DNA of 64,000 nt from Eubacteriales bacterium (GTDB lineage Bacteria > Bacillota > Clostridia > Lachnospirales > Lachnospiraceae). The stretch lies in the NCBI GenBank assembly GCA_030524175.1, contig JAUNHC010000006.1, positions 62,001 through 126,000 of the forward strand. The letters run 5' to 3'. Below the pieces are notes generated by a model. The model was given only the letters and a program-made list of their open reading frames with translations. It ran no database searches and was not told the origin of the DNA. The position numbers were made by a program, and so were the translations under genes. Of this stretch, positions 9,271 through 18,317 are shown piece after piece; within the stretch, counting starts at the first letter, position 1; each line of letters opens with the position of its first letter.

Positions 9271-10248
9271 TTAGGCGGCGTCGTCCAAGGCTTCTGAACT
9301 GTAGGAATCAATCATTCCCTGAATTTCACTGTTTCCTTCCACTCCTTCTAAATCATAGAGATATCCTTCAAAATCATCAAGAGTCCATGCTCCCTCTTTA
9401 TAGGCATAGGTCAAATCCAACCGTCCCAGATACTGGTCCTGCTCGCCCCCGCCTTGGAGAATGGGTGTACTCTTGAAATTCTCTTCTCCCGGATAATAAA
9501 TAGGATTGGTAATAATATAATGGTCATCTGCACCTACAACAGCACTCACACCTTCCACATTGGCAATCTTTGTGTCTACCGCCAGGCCTGTGTGGGAAAG
9601 AACAATGTTGATATCTGTCTGTTCCTTCACTTCATCTATGATTTTTCCCACTGTGATTTCTCCGCTTTCGAAGGTTTTGTCTGATACTTCCTTCCAGTCT
9701 CTGTCCTGGGGCTTTAAAGAGGTGACACCGATGATTCCGATATTCAGCCCGCCCACTTCTTTCACTGTATACGGTGACACATTGTCAATATATTCTCCGG
9801 TATTATTCATAGTTACATTTGCACAAAGGGTAGGAAACTCTGCAAGCTGGATCAAGTTCTGAAGCTGTTCATTCCCCTGCTCAATACTGCCGCCCTTCGG
9901 CGGAACACGAAAATCATTATTTCCTAATACCCAGGCATCATAGCCTATTGCATTCAGCAGTTTCATTTCCGGGATACCCTGCTGCTCCTGGAATTCTCCC
10001 CGCAGAAAAATATCTCCGCCGTTTAACACCAGAAGATTGTCACATTCCTCTCTTGCCTGATCAATAAGTGTTTTAAACTGAGGCAGCCGGTCCACACGTC
10101 CATGGATATCATTATCATACACAATGGACAGCTCATATGTATCCCCTTCCTTTGCCTCTGCAGCCTGTACCGTCATGGGAAAAACCGAAGTAGCTGCCAT
10201 TGCTGCTGTGATTGATAAGATTGCTGCTTTTTTCCTCATTTGAAACAT
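9271..10248 (-). CDS. Secreted UshA-like metallophosphoesterase
   Basis: A 325-aa protein with a signal peptide (MFQMRKKAAILSITAAMAAT, cut near VQAAEA). It carries the calcineurin-like phosphoesterase domain of UshA/5'-nucleotidases: YDNDIHGR, LNGGDIF, LGNNDFR, LSHTG and GADDHYI. It lacks the C-terminal 5'-nucleotidase domain found in full UshA proteins (~550 aa). The usual GNH(D/E) reads GNND and the usual GHxH reads GADDH, so two metal or catalytic His positions look altered. It may release nucleosides or phosphate outside the cell, feeding the ribose importer next door, or be inactive. The start at 10248 follows an AGGAGA site; upstream ATGs lack one. Confidence 0.75.
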   Translation of the reverse strand: MFQMRKKAAILSITAAMAATSVFPMTVQAAEAKEGDTYELSIVYDNDIHGRVDRLPQFKTLIDQAREECDNLLVLNGGDIFLRGEFQEQQGIPEMKLLNAIGYDAWVLGNNDFRVPPKGGSIEQGNEQLQNLIQLAEFPTLCANVTMNNTGEYIDNVSPYTVKEVGGLNIGIIGVTSLKPQDRDWKEVSDKTFESGEITVGKIIDEVKEQTDINIVLSHTGLAVDTKIANVEGVSAVVGADDHYIITNPIYYPGEENFKSTPILQGGGEQDQYLGRLDLTYAYKEGAWTLDDFEGYLYDLEGVEGNSEIQGMIDSYSSEALDDAA

Positions 10249-10386
10249 AACTGTTCTCCTTTTTCTATGTTTTTTCTTTTGCAGGCTTATCATAACAGAC
10301 GGTTGTAACAGCCACATCATAGGAAAATAAAAGTTATGTTAAACATTGGACTGAATTATGCAGAATCATACACAGTCAAAACTCAG

Positions 10387-10788
10387 TCAGGCTGGAAAAG
10401 CCACTCCTGCCCTGAGGATAATGTTTGGATAAGGTGTAAACTCTCCTGTTCTGATTGCGAATTTCACAGTCTTTGACATTTCTTTTAATTGTGTATGTGG
10501 AATCATCTCTGATTCCACATCCGGCAGCTTATCCCGGATATAGGCAAGAAGTTCCGGATTTTTCTCCACAATCTCTTCCGCAATGGTGTACTGCTCCACC
10601 TCTGTCTCATAAAGGACTGCATCCATTACCTGGCGGAAGGTGGGAACCCCTCCGCATAAAGCTAAATCCACAATTTCAACACCCTTAGGAACCGGCATCC
10701 CTCCGTCTCCGATCATAAATGTATCCTTATGCCCAAGACCTGCGATCAATCCCGCAAGCTGGGCATTGATGATTCCTCTCTTTTTCAT
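10387..10788 (-). CDS. rbsD: D-ribose pyranase
   Basis: A 133-aa protein of the RbsD/FucU fold: opening MKKRGIINAQLAGLIAGLGH with the catalytic His, then IGDGGMPVP and the C-terminal YPNIILRAGVAF. It interconverts the pyranose and furanose forms of ribose so that ribokinase can use the imported sugar. It is the last gene of the rbs operon, 14 bases after rbsC. Length fits the family. Confidence 0.95.
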   Translation of the reverse strand: MKKRGIINAQLAGLIAGLGHKDTFMIGDGGMPVPKGVEIVDLALCGGVPTFRQVMDAVLYETEVEQYTIAEEIVEKNPELLAYIRDKLPDVESEMIPHTQLKEMSKTVKFAIRTGEFTPYPNIILRAGVAFPA

Positions 10789-10802
10789 AAGCCTTCTCTC
10801 CT

Positions 10803-11852
10803 TTATTTGGATTCATTCCGGGCCTGAAGAGCCATTTTGGCCTGAAGGTTTCTCTGGAACTGGTCAATGATGACAGCAACGATGATCACCAGACCTCTGA
10901 TGATCTTCTGCCAGAACTCTGTGACACCGCACATAGTCATACCGTCATTGATAACGCCGATGACAAAAGCACCTACAATTGTCCCGCCGATGCTTCCCAC
11001 GCCGCCTGCCATGGAGGTTCCGCCCAGAACTGAAGCCGCGATGGCGTTCATTTCCCAGGACTCACCTGTCTTGGGAGTTGCGGAAACAAGCTGGGAGGTT
11101 GCAATGATACCCACTATGGCAGAGCAAAGACCTGAGAAAGCGTAAACCCATATTTTTACTCTGTCCACCTTAATTCCGGACAGCTTAGATGCTTTTTCAT
11201 TACCGCCGATCGCCTGTACATGCCATCCGAAAGGAGTCTTCTTGAGAATGAGTCCGGCAACTACAGCCACAAGAGCCAGAATAATTACTCCTACAGGAAT
11301 CATAGTTCCCGCAAAGTTTCTCCCGAAAAACTCAAATCCTGTATTTCCAAGTCCATCGTAACCTGCCAGGTCAGAAAAGGTTGCTCCATTGGAACGGATA
11401 TTGGCAAGACCGCGGCAGATATACATTGAGCCAAGGGTGGCAATAAAGGGCGCAACCTTAAATTTTGTGATGACCACACCGTTAAGGGCACCTACAAATG
11501 CACCCAGAAGGATTGTGATCAAAACAACAAGAGGAACGCTGAAATAAATGGTCACTCCGGCAAACTTAAGAGTAAGGCCTTCCTGGATAAGACCTCCGGC
11601 GATCATACCGGCCAGACCGGCTACTGATCCTACGGAAAGGTCAATCCCTCCGGTAATGATGACATAAGTCATTCCGATTGCCAGGATTCCGTACAGGGCA
11701 ACATGTTTGGCCACTGTCAGCAGCGATCCTACTGTAAGGAAATTGTTCGCCGTGATACTGAAGAAAATAAGTAATACAATTAAAACGATGAATGTTCTTC
11801 CCTTTAACAGGGTCATCGCCAAAGAGTTATTGGATGATTTTTTCGCTGCCAT
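10803..11852 (-). CDS. rbsC: Ribose ABC transporter permease
   Basis: A 349-aa membrane protein with about eight to ten helices. It has the family signature GIDLSVGSVAGLAG near residue 70 and the C-terminal ASVLGGTSMAGGVGSIGGTIVGA loop region, both typical of RbsC/XylH/AraH permeases. It forms the channel through which ribose is imported, powered by RbsA and fed by RbsB. It follows rbsA with three bases between. Confidence 0.94.
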   Translation of the reverse strand: MAAKKSSNNSLAMTLLKGRTFIVLIVLLIFFSITANNFLTVGSLLTVAKHVALYGILAIGMTYVIITGGIDLSVGSVAGLAGMIAGGLIQEGLTLKFAGVTIYFSVPLVVLITILLGAFVGALNGVVITKFKVAPFIATLGSMYICRGLANIRSNGATFSDLAGYDGLGNTGFEFFGRNFAGTMIPVGVIILALVAVVAGLILKKTPFGWHVQAIGGNEKASKLSGIKVDRVKIWVYAFSGLCSAIVGIIATSQLVSATPKTGESWEMNAIAASVLGGTSMAGGVGSIGGTIVGAFVIGVINDGMTMCGVTEFWQKIIRGLVIIVAVIIDQFQRNLQAKMALQARNESK

Positions 11853-11855
11853 AAT

Positions 11856-13415
11856 CTAATTCTCCTTTTCTTTATTCTGTACATGGTGTCCTTTGTAGGA
11901 CGCCAGTACCAGAGTGTCTTCCTGAATTTCGTCCCCTCTGAATTCTCCGGTCTTCAGCCCGTTGGACAGGACGATGACTCTGTCCGCAATGGCTACGATT
12001 TCCTGTAATTCAGAAGAAATGACGATAATGGATAACCCGCGTTTTGCATACTGGTTGATGATATCGAACACCTCAGTTTTAGCGCCGATATCAATACCGC
12101 GGCTGGGTTCGTCCATCAGCAGGATCTTAGGCTCGGTAAGAATGCCTTTTCCGATAACTACCTTCTGCTGATTACCGCCCGACAAGGATAAAATTGGCAG
12201 TTTCTTATCTGCTACTTTAATATGTATATCTTTGATCTGTTCCTCTACCTTTTCCTCTTCCAGCTTGCTGTTCAGAAAGATTCCTGCTGTCTTATAGTTT
12301 TTCATGGCCGAAATGGCGCAGTTCTTTTCAATATCCATGGTCTGTACAAGCCCCTGGGACTGCCGGTCCTCGGGAATGAGGGCAAATCCTTTATCAATCT
12401 GTCCTGAAATGGATTTGATATTCAGCTTCTCACCTTCCAGGTAAACTTCTCCCGTATGCTCCGGGTGAAGTCCCATAAGACATTCAAAGATTTCACTTCT
12501 TCCTGCTCCCATCAAGCCGTAAATACCAAGAATCTCCCCCTTTTTCAGCTCCAGATTTACATGATCCACAAGGTAACCGCCGCCGGCTTTGGGAAGACAG
12601 AGATTCTTAACTTCCAGAACCGTCTCCACTGCTGACCAGTCCGTTCCTGTGTTTCTTTTCGGGTAAGCCTTTTCGCCTCCTGTCATCTCATGGACGATCC
12701 AGGGAACGTCAATATCCTTTACATCCGCGTCTGATACGTATTTTCCGTCACGGAGGATCGTCACATGATCCCCGATCTGCATGATTTCTTCAAGACGGTG
12801 GGATATATACACAATGGAAATTCCTTCTGCGGTCAGTTCTCTCATAATTTTGAAAAGAACCTGCACTTCCTGCTGGCTTAAGGATGAGGTAGGTTCGTCC
12901 ATGATCAGCACTTTCAGGTCATCCGCCACCAGATTTCTAGCAATTTCAATCATCTGCTGCTGCCCCACCCGAAGCTCTCCCACCAGAGCCTGAGGATCAA
13001 TCTCATGCTCCAGCCTTTTCAGTATTTTTTCTGTTGCTTCAATGTGGGTTTTATTGTCCAGTTTGATTTTTCCTTTGGTTTTCTCTCTTGCCATAAAGAT
13101 GTTCTGATATACATTCAGGTTAGGAAAAAGGCTTAACTCCTGATGGATAATACCAATTCCATGTTTCCTGGCATCTGTGGTATTCCGAAAGGCTACCTCT
13201 TTGTCTCCGATAAATAATTTTCCTTCACTGGGGTGTTCAATTCCTGCGATCATCTTCATCAGCGTAGACTTACCGGCGCCGTTCTCGCCGATCAGAACGT
13301 TTACCTTACCTTTAAGCAGGTCGAAGGACACATCGTCCAGGGCTTTTGTTCCGGGATAAATTTTGCTGATATGGTCCGCATGGAGAAATACATGGTCCGG
13401 ACATTTGTATGCCAT
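11856..13415 (-). CDS. rbsA: Ribose ABC transporter ATP-binding protein
   Basis: A 519-aa protein with two fused ATPase domains, as in RbsA/MglA. Domain 1 has Walker A GENGAGKS, a divergent signature (RVGQQQMIEIAR) and Walker B LIMDEPTSSL. Domain 2 has the degenerate loop GLMGAGRS, signature LSGGNQQKV and LLMDEPSRGID. It energises ribose uptake at the inner face of the membrane. Its start is 12 bases after the lipoprotein gene. Confidence 0.94.
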   Translation of the reverse strand: MAYKCPDHVFLHADHISKIYPGTKALDDVSFDLLKGKVNVLIGENGAGKSTLMKMIAGIEHPSEGKLFIGDKEVAFRNTTDARKHGIGIIHQELSLFPNLNVYQNIFMAREKTKGKIKLDNKTHIEATEKILKRLEHEIDPQALVGELRVGQQQMIEIARNLVADDLKVLIMDEPTSSLSQQEVQVLFKIMRELTAEGISIVYISHRLEEIMQIGDHVTILRDGKYVSDADVKDIDVPWIVHEMTGGEKAYPKRNTGTDWSAVETVLEVKNLCLPKAGGGYLVDHVNLELKKGEILGIYGLMGAGRSEIFECLMGLHPEHTGEVYLEGEKLNIKSISGQIDKGFALIPEDRQSQGLVQTMDIEKNCAISAMKNYKTAGIFLNSKLEEEKVEEQIKDIHIKVADKKLPILSLSGGNQQKVVIGKGILTEPKILLMDEPSRGIDIGAKTEVFDIINQYAKRGLSIIVISSELQEIVAIADRVIVLSNGLKTGEFRGDEIQEDTLVLASYKGHHVQNKEKEN

Positions 13416-13427
13416 ATCTGTTACCTC

Positions 13428-14069
13428 CTATTCCACTTCCAGCTCTACAGGAGTAATCAACACCTCTGTATTGTCATTTGCAGTAAATGAACCTAAAAAG
13501 GAAATAGTCTTGCCTTCCAGGGAGCCTGGATCTGCAGGCTGTACCACCTGTTCATCCACAATCTTATTGATGCTCTGGGAAACTGCGGCCCAGTCCTGCT
13601 GGTTGGTGTAATCACCGAATTTAATGATATCCAGTGAATCACGGATGGAAGAGCCTTTATAAACAGAACCTATCTGCAGTTTGATCACCTCTGCACCGTC
13701 ATAACCGTCAAGCCTGACTGTCATATAGCCGGCCTTCTTCTCCTGGTTTACTTCATCTACCGTTCCTGTTCCCTTTACCACATAATTGATTTCCCCGCTG
13801 GTACCCATGGAATACTTGCCGTATTTGTCCACCAGCGATTTCAGGTCACCATTTGCTTCTGTCAGGAAATCCTTCAGCTCCACTGCTTTTTCTTCAAGCT
13901 CCGGCAAAGCCATGGACTCCCATATTTCCGCTACATTGTCCCCTGCATTAAACTCCGTCTTACCTGTATACTGTGCTTCTTCGCCTATTTTTACAACCTT
14001 CACGCACCCCGTCATAGTCGATGCAGTAAGGGCTAAGACAAGTCCCAAGGCTAACATACGTTTTTTCAT
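13428..14069 (-). CDS. DUF2291-type lipoprotein of the ribose locus
   Basis: A 213-aa predicted lipoprotein: MKKRMLALGLVLALTAST ending in a lipobox STMTGC at Cys22. The remainder is a small beta-rich domain with a repeated SxGEINYVVKGTG-like pattern. I recognise it as the DUF2291 family, which is often found beside ribose/xylose-type importers; its molecular role is unknown. It sits between rbsB and rbsA in the same operon, so an accessory role in sugar binding at the cell surface is likely but unproven. Confidence 0.8.
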   Translation of the reverse strand: MKKRMLALGLVLALTASTMTGCVKVVKIGEEAQYTGKTEFNAGDNVAEIWESMALPELEEKAVELKDFLTEANGDLKSLVDKYGKYSMGTSGEINYVVKGTGTVDEVNQEKKAGYMTVRLDGYDGAEVIKLQIGSVYKGSSIRDSLDIIKFGDYTNQQDWAAVSQSINKIVDEQVVQPADPGSLEGKTISFLGSFTANDNTEVLITPVELEVE

Positions 14070-14122
14070 AGCCGCTCTCCTTTAACTCCTGGAATTACTG
14101 TAATTATTCTTTTCTTTCCAAA

Positions 14123-14151
14123 GACAGGAAGGCTCTTACAGCCTTCCTGTC
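14123..14151 (-). promoter_or_regulatory. Intercistronic stem-loop after rbsB
   Basis: GACAGGAAGGCT pairs perfectly with AGCCTTCCTGTC over a five-base loop, in the gap between rbsB and the lipoprotein gene. On the minus strand it is followed by TTTGG rather than a long T run. It probably acts as an mRNA stabiliser or partial terminator, allowing more binding protein than transporter. Confidence 0.75.
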
Positions 14152-14186
14152 CTAAGATTTCTTATAAGCTTGCCTGCCGCTGTTAT

Positions 14187-15263
14187 TTATTCAGCGGCCT
14201 CATCTGCTGCATCGTCTGCTGCTGCCTCATCTGCTGCACCGTCCTCTGCTGCTGTGTCTTCTGCTGCCGCATCATCTGCTGCTACACCGTCTTCGCTATA
14301 GTTAAATGCGGATAAGTTATCTACGTTTTCAGCTGTGATCGCGATACAGTCAACTAACTGCTTTTCATCCAGGCCTGTGGAGCCTTCTTTGAGGTATTTG
14401 TCTGCCTGCTCAACAGCCATCTGAGCAATGAGTGCTGCCTGCTGTAATGCAGTACCTGTTGCCTTGCCTGCTTTGATCAATGCTGCTGCTTCGTCTGATC
14501 CGTCAACACCGATGATCGGAATCGTCAGTCCTGCTGCGTCACATGCTGCCACAGCACCTTCCAGCATAGTGTCATTTCCGCAGATGATACCGTCCAGATC
14601 CGGATTAGCCTGAAGGATTGCTTCTACTTTATCAAATGCTTCTGTCTTTTCCCAGTTTGCGGTCTGCTGTGCTACCATTTCCAGATCCGGATACTGGTCG
14701 ATCACTTCATGGAAGGCAGAGGAACGTACTCCTGCATTTGTATCAGATTCTTTTCCAAGAAGTTCTGCGTATTTGCCTTCTTCACCCATAGCTTCTACCC
14801 ATACTTCTGCGATCGCTTTTGCGCCCTGGTAATTGTTCGCAACGATCTGGGAGATTGCAACGCCGTCTTCATTGATTTCACGGTCGATAAGGAATGTGGG
14901 GATTCCTGCTTCTTTTGCTTTTTTAACAGCCTCTATCGTTGCGTCTGCACCGGCATTGTCACAGATGATCGCTGCAGCCTTATCAGCAATTGCACTGTCA
15001 AACAGTTCTGTCTGCTTGGTGGGGTCGTCATCGTGGGACGCTGCTTTTACTTCATATCCCAATTCCTCTGCTTTTGCGGAAGCAACATCAGCCTCTGTCT
15101 TGAAGAAAGGATTGGAAACAGACGGAGTGATTACATAAATAATGTTGGAGCCGCCGCCTTTCAGTGGTTCTTCAGCCTCCGCTGCCATTACGGACATGCT
15201 GCCTGCCATAGTGGATACTACCATTGCTGCGCCTAACATGATACTCAAAATTCTTTTCTTCAT
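14187..15263 (-). CDS. rbsB: Ribose-type ABC transporter substrate-binding protein
   Basis: A 358-aa secreted or membrane-associated protein. Signal peptide MKKRILSIMLGAAMVVS (cut near VMAAEA; no Cys at the cut), then the periplasmic-binding-protein 4 fold: IIYVITPSVSNPFF, DDDPTKQTELFDSAIA, DREIN, and GNDTMLEGAVAAC. These match RbsB family residues that hold ribose. The C-terminus is unusual: about 30 residues made almost only of Ala, Asp and Glu. It is first in the rbs operon. The start at 15263 has GGAGGG seven bases upstream, preferred to an ATG 28 codons earlier with no site. Confidence 0.92.
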   Translation of the reverse strand: MKKRILSIMLGAAMVVSTMAGSMSVMAAEAEEPLKGGGSNIIYVITPSVSNPFFKTEADVASAKAEELGYEVKAASHDDDPTKQTELFDSAIADKAAAIICDNAGADATIEAVKKAKEAGIPTFLIDREINEDGVAISQIVANNYQGAKAIAEVWVEAMGEEGKYAELLGKESDTNAGVRSSAFHEVIDQYPDLEMVAQQTANWEKTEAFDKVEAILQANPDLDGIICGNDTMLEGAVAACDAAGLTIPIIGVDGSDEAAALIKAGKATGTALQQAALIAQMAVEQADKYLKEGSTGLDEKQLVDCIAITAENVDNLSAFNYSEDGVAADDAAAEDTAAEDGAADEAAADDAADEAAE

Positions 15264-15743
15264 TTTTTCACCCTCCTGATGATATGTATGATTTTCTATA
15301 CCGAACAATATCTTCCGGCATATTTCGAAATCCCCTTGTGAAAGCAAATTTTATTACTTCCATAATTTGGAAATTTCGTTTTCTGGTATTTTTTATTTTA
15401 AACGCTTACGTAAATTTTTCAATATATTTTTCATATGTTTTTTACGTTTTGGTGAATATGCAAGATATTTTTCTATATTTTTTGTGCAATATAACCTTTA
15501 TTTTATAGATTTTTGCTGCTCAATTTGATTTTTCGACATCATTCTATATAAATGTTTATATAAACATTTATGCAATGTAAACACTTTTATTATTATTAAA
15601 GATGTTCTGTTTTTCCAGTATCTTTCGTTAACTCGATTAAGAATTTCGCCCAGTTCAGGTGTTTAGCTGTAAAAAAACAGGATACTTCTCACATGATTTC
15701 CAAATATTCTAAATAACAGGTCATAACCGGCATATTCCATTGC
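15264..15743. promoter_or_regulatory. AT-rich divergent control region of rbs and the LytTR locus
   Basis: A 480-base gene-free stretch. It contains a perfect 24-bp palindrome at 15548-15571 (ATAAATGTTTAT and its mirror) and, at about 15395-15408, a sequence close to a CcpA cre site on the minus strand (GTAAGCGTTTA core with two deviations). The rbs promoter must lie here but several weak -10/-35 pairs compete, so none is named. Confidence 0.5.
15548..15571. promoter_or_regulatory. Perfect 24-bp palindrome, possible operator
   Basis: Two 12-base mirror halves with no loop, starting ATAAATG. It is about 285 bases upstream of rbsB and 230 upstream of the response-regulator gene. A dimeric repressor site is plausible; chance is not excluded in AT-rich DNA. 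Confidence 0.5.
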
Positions 15744-15772
15744 TTGCCACACCTATTTCAATACAGTATAAT
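15744..15772 (+). promoter_or_regulatory. Sigma-A-type promoter of the LytTR locus
   Basis: TTGCCA, a 17-base spacer and a perfect TATAAT, 29 bases before the ATG of the response-regulator gene. Confidence 0.8.
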
Positions 15773-15801
15773 GGAATGGAAATGACCATGGAGGAATACC
15801 T

Positions 15802-16512
15802 ATGCTTAATATTGCAATTTGTGAAGATAACCCGGTACATTCCCGGAAATTAAATGCTATGATCGAAACTCTCCTTCCGCTGCCCTTTACAATCCATAAC
15901 TTCGCTTCCAGCCGTGAGTTTCTTGCATCCTGCCAGTCAGGAATTTGTCCCTATGATTTGATTTTCATGGATATTGAGCTGGATAAAAACTCGATGAATG
16001 GTATAGAATTAAGCCAGGAAATCAACGTGCGTAATCCTAAGGCACAGATCATCTATATCACTCAGCATCTTGAATACGTTTCCTGTGTATATGAGACCAG
16101 CCATACATATTTTATTGACAAAGAGCATTTAGACCTCTATCTGGAAAAAGCTTTAAGGGCAGCACTCTATAACCTGGAAACAGTCCAGCAGCAAATTCTG
16201 CATTTCAAGAGACAGCAGAAAGAGTACCGTATACCCCAGAGTGATATCCTATATATAGAAAGGTCTCTGAGAATCTCAAAGATCAACACCAGAACTGAGC
16301 AATTCACCTGCTCCCAGCGTCTTTCAGATCTTATGGAACAGCTGACACCAACTTTTGTGTACTGCCACAGAAGTTTTATCGTTAATCTGAAGACTGTCAA
16401 AACTCTGAACCGCGATGAAATCATTCTCGTTACCGGACAGGCTGTCCCTGTCTCCCGGGCCTGCTATCCGGAAGTAAAAAAAGCCTTTGCAAAAGTAATA
16501 CTCGAAATCTGA
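15802..16512 (+). CDS. LytTR-family response regulator
   Basis: A 236-aa regulator. Residues 1-120 form a receiver domain (acidic CEDN near 7-10, phospho-acceptor Asp57 in IFMDIEL), and 140-236 form a LytTR DNA-binding domain (YIERSLRISKI, HRSFIVNL, PVSRACYPEVKKAF). Such AgrA-like proteins bind promoter repeats when phosphorylated, commonly for peptide-signalled traits. GGAGG precedes the ATG. It is first in a three-gene operon with two sensor-like proteins; the targets are unknown. Confidence 0.9.
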   Translation: MLNIAICEDNPVHSRKLNAMIETLLPLPFTIHNFASSREFLASCQSGICPYDLIFMDIELDKNSMNGIELSQEINVRNPKAQIIYITQHLEYVSCVYETSHTYFIDKEHLDLYLEKALRAALYNLETVQQQILHFKRQQKEYRIPQSDILYIERSLRISKINTRTEQFTCSQRLSDLMEQLTPTFVYCHRSFIVNLKTVKTLNRDEIILVTGQAVPVSRACYPEVKKAFAKVILEI

Positions 16513-16524
16513 AAGGATCATCCC

Positions 16525-17364
16525 ATGAACAGCAAAACAAGAAGCTTCTTTATCTGTTTCTTCTTCTACCAGTTTACAGCCATCCTGTCAATCTGGCCTG
16601 ATAATATATATTTGCAGCAGGTACAGTATTCCCTTCGTTTTATCTGGCTTGGTCTGTTTACTGCCCTAAGCACAATCATGCTCTTCCGGGTTATCAAAGG
16701 GCTCGCGGAGGATGCTCAGCTAAAAGCAGATGTGGCTCTTCTGGAAAAGCAGCAGAAACTGAAAGAACAGCAAATACAGGCAATCAGTAAAAGACATAAG
16801 GAAACAGAAGCGCTCCAGGCAGAAATGACAGCACAGCTGGAAAAGCTCTATACAGATTTAAAATCCGGAAACCACAGCGCTGCCTGTGAATATTTCCGGC
16901 AGATATCCGGCGCATTTAAAGAAATACAGTTTCGCCCATGCTGTTCCGACACGCTGCTGAACGCTATCCTGGAAAGTAAGCGCCAGAAGGCGGAAGAAAA
17001 CCATATCCGTACGGAGTATCAGATTTTGCTTCCAGCCGATTACAACTGTTCCAGTGCTGTGCTTAGCTGCATCCTTTTTAACCTTCTGGATAACGGCATT
17101 GAGGCTTGTATGACCTGCCAGGCGCCTGATCCCTTTTTATATCTTTCCATTAAAACCAAAGGGGATTTTCTCACCATACATTTGAAAAACTCTAAAAATC
17201 CAGATATTCCCTTTTCCAGACATACTACCAAACAGGATGCCCTTGCCCACGGATTTGGGCTTTCTATTATCGAAGAAACTGTAGAGGAAAACGACGGCTC
17301 CTGTGAATGGCTGGACAAGGGAGATATATTTGAATCGATCATTTTAATGAGGAGAACCTTATGA
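16525..17364 (+). CDS. GHKL-type sensor kinase, short N-terminus
   Basis: A 279-aa protein with two N-terminal membrane helices (residues ~7-25 and 34-56), a coiled coil (~60-115), and a C-terminal GHKL ATPase domain: N-box FNLLDNGIEAC and glycine box HGFGLSIIEE. It resembles the kinase half of AgrC-like sensors. A phospho-accepting His is not clear in the linker (ISKRHKE is one candidate). It starts 12 bases after the regulator and overlaps the next gene by four bases (ATGA). It may need the following membrane protein as its sensing partner. Confidence 0.8.
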   Translation: MNSKTRSFFICFFFYQFTAILSIWPDNIYLQQVQYSLRFIWLGLFTALSTIMLFRVIKGLAEDAQLKADVALLEKQQKLKEQQIQAISKRHKETEALQAEMTAQLEKLYTDLKSGNHSAACEYFRQISGAFKEIQFRPCCSDTLLNAILESKRQKAEENHIRTEYQILLPADYNCSSAVLSCILFNLLDNGIEACMTCQAPDPFLYLSIKTKGDFLTIHLKNSKNPDIPFSRHTTKQDALAHGFGLSIIEETVEENDGSCEWLDKGDIFESIILMRRTL

Positions 17365-18248
17365 ATACTTTTTCTGTCTTTTATGTCCTTTCAGGAATTT
17401 TTTATTCCGTGTCCATTTCGTTTATTTACTGCAGCTTTCTTACACCAAAAGATAACATCCGTCATCCTAAGGCAGTCTCCGCTGTCATTATGTCCTTGAT
17501 CTGTGTTTTTGCCGTCATAGACTATCGTTTCGTTACATACGGGCTGCTGGTTTCCATGATGATAACTCTGCTTCTGTTCAAGGATTCCTTCGGCAGACGT
17601 ATAGCAGGCTTTATTATTGCATATATGACCCAGCTTACCACAGAATTATGCGCTGTAAATCTTTACAACCTTCTGCATTTCCTGATTTTCAAAAAATTCC
17701 CTGCAGCCAGGACAGGTCCTGCCTCTGGAATTGGGGAGCTGTTTGGCACTGTGTCACTTATTTGTATCTGCGGAACCATGATCACTGCCATTCTTTCAAA
17801 ATATATAAACAAATGGCTGTACCATTTCCGAACCAGTGCCATCTCCATGATGGGCCTTCCTCTGATCATCACCATGGTACTGTATAATATCCTGATAGGG
17901 AAATTAGGCACTCCCCAATTTTATCCATATTTGATCGTTGTATGTTTCCTGTATCTCCTATGCTATTTCCCGGTAGCACTGGGGTTCCGCAGAATACACC
18001 GCCAGGAAAAAGAAAGAGCTGCCCTGGAGAAGCATCGCGCTCTTGTCCAGGAACAGCTTGCATATTCACAGCAAATGGAAGAAGAATACAGGCAATTACG
18101 GAAATGGAACCATGATATCTCCAACCATATCATTGCTCTCTCCTATCTTTTGGACAATGGAAAATACCAGGAAGGCGCTGATTATCTGGAAATATTGCTT
18201 TCTGCATCAAAAACCGTTCACAATCCTTCGGATCAAATCACCTGTTAA
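17361..18248 (+). CDS. AgrC-like membrane sensor lacking the ATPase domain
   Basis: A 295-aa protein with about six membrane helices (residues 1-210), then a helix with the H-box-like run QLRKWNHDISNHIIALSYLL, which matches the dimerisation/His segment of AgrC/GHKL sensors. The protein stops about 35 residues later (SDQITC), so the catalytic ATPase domain expected next (~120 residues) is absent. A strong terminator begins 16 bases past the stop. It is either a natural split partner of the preceding kinase or a deletion product. The conserved WNHDxxNH core suggests it is still under selection or recently truncated. Confidence 0.75.
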   Translation: MNTFSVFYVLSGIFYSVSISFIYCSFLTPKDNIRHPKAVSAVIMSLICVFAVIDYRFVTYGLLVSMMITLLLFKDSFGRRIAGFIIAYMTQLTTELCAVNLYNLLHFLIFKKFPAARTGPASGIGELFGTVSLICICGTMITAILSKYINKWLYHFRTSAISMMGLPLIITMVLYNILIGKLGTPQFYPYLIVVCFLYLLCYFPVALGFRRIHRQEKERAALEKHRALVQEQLAYSQQMEEEYRQLRKWNHDISNHIIALSYLLDNGKYQEGADYLEILLSASKTVHNPSDQITC

Positions 18249-18263
18249 TATGAGAAATGATAT

Positions 18264-18317
18264 AAAAAATGCCTGGTTCCAGGCTGTTTCAGACAGCCTG
18301 GAACCAAGGCATTTTTT
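18264..18317. terminator. Strong bidirectional terminator
   Basis: A near-perfect hairpin: AAAAAATGCC then TGGTTCCAGGCTGT on one side pairs with ACAGCCTGGAACCA then AGGCATTTTTT. It ends the LytTR operon and the convergent esterase gene, whose TAA stop lies inside the T tract. Confidence 0.95.

Noticed and set aside
15395-15408. CcpA cre site in the rbs leader
   Set aside because: Two deviations from the consensus in key positions, so kept only as a remark in the regional entry.
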